Assembly (NCBI RefSeq): GCF_030867145.1
Contig: NC_134422.1
Location: 9,310,531 to 9,374,530, forward strand
Direction: 5' to 3'
Length of the DNA: 64,000 nucleotides
DNA from: Opisthocomus hoazin
Taxonomy: Eukaryota; Chordata; Aves; Opisthocomiformes; Opisthocomidae
The number at the start of each line of letters is the position of its first letter. Positions within the stretch are counted from its first letter, which is position 1. This document shows, piece after piece, positions 61,611 to 64,000 of the stretch. The notes beneath the pieces are model-generated. The model did not search any database. It saw only the letters and a list, made by a program, of their open reading frames with translations, and was not told the DNA's origin. The position numbers and the translations under genes are program-made.

Positions 61611-62029
61611 CACCTGCACCAGGAAAGTGGTCCCAAATACCAGGAATTTGGGAAATCCTTGGTACTGAGGTACCTTATCCCATACCTTAAACCTTGTACC
61701 GTTTTTTGGCAAGCCACGAGTGGAGACAGGAAATGGTCCGTGCCTCAGGAACTGCCGTCTTCCTCTTGGCTTTGAGGTGGGAAATGGCTGAGGAGGGGAA
61801 AATGGCTGATCCTCTGTCTCGAGGCTGCTGGAGCAGAAAAGGGAAATGCAAGCCCAGCTCCCGCTTAGTGGAAAAACTAACAAAATAGGTGTGTAATTGA
61901 AGTTGCTGTGATATGTGTAGTGTTACTGGTATGGCACGTGTTCCGAAGCTCCCACCCTCCTCCGCCACCCCCAGCAGTGCTCCTCCGGCTGCGTGGTGAG
62001 CTGGTTTGGTGGGCCAGTCCAGCCGAGAA

Positions 62030-62300
62030 GGCTTTATCAGGACAGGACCAAGGGGTAATGATTTTAAATTGAAAGAAAGTAGATTTAAATTAGGTATAAA
62101 AGGACGAAATTCTTCACTCTGAGGGTGGGGAGGCCCTGGCCCAGGTTGCCCAGAGAAGCTGTGGCTGCCCCCTCCCTGGCAGGGTTCAAGGCCAGATTGG
62201 ACGGGGCTTTGAGCAACCTGGTCTGGTGGAAGGTGTCCCTGCCCATGGCAGGGAAGGTGGACTAATGGCCTTTAAAAGGTCCCTTACAAACCATTCTATG
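62030..62300 (+). mobile_element. Short CR1 LINE 3' end
   Basis: About 270 bp that align closely with the last part of the copy at 40160-41846: both contain TTCTTCACTCTGAGGGTG, the GCTGTGGCTGCCCCCTCCCT block, and GGTCTGGTGGAAGGTGTCCC before the end. It ends with ATTCTATG at 62293-62300. It is strongly 5'-truncated and contains only the C-terminal codons and the 3' untranslated region. The shared diagnostic bases put it in the same subfamily as the 41-kb copy. Confidence 0.92.
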
Positions 62301-62304
62301 AGAA

Positions 62305-62485
62305 TGAATGTGTCAGGAAAAAATTGGAGTGGTTATGCTTCAGACTTGTTTAATACATTCATTAATGGCTTTGACATAAATATTATGAGTGTACTTATAA
62401 AATTTGCTGAAAATGCAAAACCAAGAAGCTCTAGAGGAATAAACCTGCTGGCCCAGGAGGCTTTGTTCAGTTTGGGATGACCTGA
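62305..62485 (+). mobile_element. Old CR1-family fragment (reverse-transcriptase motif B-C region)
   Basis: The frame through 62340-62480 reads LFNTFINGFDINIMSVLIKFAENAKPR, which matches the LFNxFINDLD...KFADDTKL region of CR1. The catalytic FADD box is changed to FAEN. It covers the same part of the protein as the fragment at 60545, so the two are separate insertions or copies of one duplicated insertion. A younger CR1 3' end (62030-62300) lies immediately to its left. Confidence 0.6.
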
Positions 62486-63773
62486 AATTAATTTTTCATC
62501 TTTTTTGGTCATTGAACTGAAACTCTATTTTTCACGTTGTTCTAGTAATAATAGCATTTATTTGCAATGTGCTTTCCTGCCTTTGATATAGTACTGCTAG
62601 CAGGAGCAGAGATGAACACAAATGCTCGTCTGTTTCTGGAAGAAAGCATAAGACCAAAAGGGAAGAAAGCATATTCAACCTAGTAAAGAGTGAACACCAT
62701 GGTGAAAAAAAAATGTTGTTTTGCTGAAGCATCCCCATATTGATTTACCACAGTGGAGAATTTTCTTCAGGAGCGAAAGTCAAAGTTCTTGAGTTTCTAT
62801 CAAGGTCTTTAAAGACACAAAAGACAAAACATGTAGATATAAAATATGGTTGTTACTGTAGTAATTTCAGATACCCAATGGAAATTTTGAAATTATTCAT
62901 GTGGAAAACTGTGGTGTGCGTTACGCTTCCTCACCAACAGTGACCTGTGACTGTCCTGCTTTGCCTCAGATGTTTTGGCTGGCAGGGGGAGATTAAAGCC
63001 AAAGCTCTGTCCTCACTATCTGACTAAAGGAAGTCAATGAATGTATAAATACAGTATTTTGTACCAAATAGATATAGGGATGAATATGCCAGTCTCTAGG
63101 CGATGGGAGTTCCTGCTCATTCTTGAGTTTGACTACTTCAGCAGTCCAGGATCCACATGACCACTTGGACATGGTAGACGGACAATAAAGCACCGATTTA
63201 TCTTGAAAATCTTGATATGAATGGCAGTGGAGGGAGGAGGGGTTTGCTTGTGACAGGTATTTGGAACCTTGTGAGGTGTTCTATTGTTTTGCAGCGTTTT
63301 GACTACTGCAGGCATTGCCACAGGTAGGAACCAGCTGAGCAGATGTAAACCCCAATGAGGTGGAGAGAGGAGTGGGAGAGCAATGAGGGAAAGGGCAGGG
63401 AGGTTCAGAAGTAACTCCATAGCGGGTTCATATTACTGCTGAGGTGTTGACCTGGTTTTTTGGTAGGTGCCCTTAGCAGTGTGATCCTGCAAATGGTTTG
63501 GAAGGTCTCGTTGGGGTTGTAGCATACTTGATGGCTCTGGCTCTTAGTGTATTTGTGGCTCTGCAGTCACATGGGCTAGCAATCACGACACACTTTGCTA
63601 GATCAGCAGAGGTGACCCATGTTGGCAGCTGTGATAAGCACTACTTAAGGAGCACCCTAAAATAGTATTATAGCCTTTATGGAAATGTCCACTTCAAAAA
63701 AAAAAAGAAGTCTTACCTGGGGAAAGCTTCAGTGCTGCACAACAGATGTGCTTTTGTAAGTGTGGGAGTGCAT
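62486..63773 (+). other. DPP10: DPP10 intron 1, no element recognised
   Basis: Noncoding sequence with no exon, RNA gene or transposon that I can support. An A-run of about twelve lies near 63696-63707, about 65 bp before the CR1 end. Confidence 0.55.
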
Positions 63774-64000
63774 CACAGAATCACAGAATCACAGAATAGT
63801 AGGGGTTGGAAGGGACCTCTGTGGGTCATCTAGTCCAACCCCCCCGCCGAAGCAGGGTCACCTACAGCAGGCTGCACAGGACCTTGTCCAGGCGGGTCTT
63901 GAATATCTCCAGAGAAGGAGACTCCACAACCTCCCTGGGCAGCCTGTTCCAGTGCTCCGTCACCCTCAGAGAGAAGAAGTTCCTCCTCATGTTCAGACGG
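63774..64000 (-). mobile_element. CR1 LINE, antisense, cut by the window end
   Basis: Three CACAGAAT octamers (63774-63781, 63782-63789, 63790-63797) mark the 3' end of a minus-strand CR1. The following bases match the copy at 43903 onward with about ten differences over some 210 bp by eye, so both belong to one subfamily. The element runs off the window, so its length and coding state are unknown. Confidence 0.93.

Larger units (their letters stand above)
60951..62029 (+). other. Intron with a purine-rich run and a CpG-rich patch
   Basis: A polypurine stretch lies at about 61082-61123. From about 61370 to 61610 the DNA becomes GC- and CpG-rich and contains a CTCF-like core (61564-61577). 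Overlapping open frames on both strands at 61234-61968 look like by-products of composition and match no known protein. Confidence 0.5.

Noticed and set aside
61373..61968. Overlapping open frames on both strands
   Set aside because: GC-rich patch with no conserved motif; no splice or start evidence.

Overview
This looks like a bird genome window. It carries several CR1 (chicken repeat 1) LINE copies ending in the diagnostic octamer ATTCTRTG, and one solo LTR of an avian endogenous-retrovirus type. Most of the rest is AT-rich noncoding vertebrate DNA with no dense gene content. No bacterial genes, tRNA, rRNA or CRISPR array were seen. The species cannot be named from the sequence.

Only one protein-coding exon can be supported. 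At 23620-23679 (+ strand), inside a strong CpG island, a 20-codon first exon encodes MNQTATVSHHVQCQPSRAVK and runs straight into a GT splice donor. I recognise this as the alternative first exon of DPP10, in the form that begins with MNQTA. DPP10 is a catalytically dead, dipeptidyl-peptidase-like auxiliary subunit of Kv4 potassium channels. No second coding exon was found, so 23680-64000 is read as part of a first intron longer than 40 kb. The region upstream of about 23.1 kb is either intergenic or an intron of a longer DPP10 transcript; the window cannot decide which.

Layout: 1-4591 noncoding; 4592-5154 solo LTR (- strand); 5155-8943 noncoding; 8944-9760 CR1 (+); 9761-23159 noncoding with one probable old amniote repeat near 14.3 kb; 23160-24090 CpG-island promoter and DPP10 exon 1; 24.1-40.16 kb intron with CpG-rich patches near 28.5 and 32.5 kb and a few small tandem or inverted repeats; 40160-41846 the longest CR1 copy, with a broken reverse transcriptase (+); 43899-44422 CR1 (-); 44.4-60.5 kb intron without recognised elements; 60545-62485 three CR1 pieces (+) interleaved with a CpG-rich patch that holds a CTCF-like site; 63774-64000 CR1 (-), cut by the window end.

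I did not find an undescribed multi-gene system. The most informative items are the DPP10 first exon with its conserved pore-blocking N-terminus, the GC-rich islands in the intron (one with a CTCF core match), and a cluster of CR1 remnants of different ages. All assignments come from reading the sequence and from memory of the families; no database search was run.
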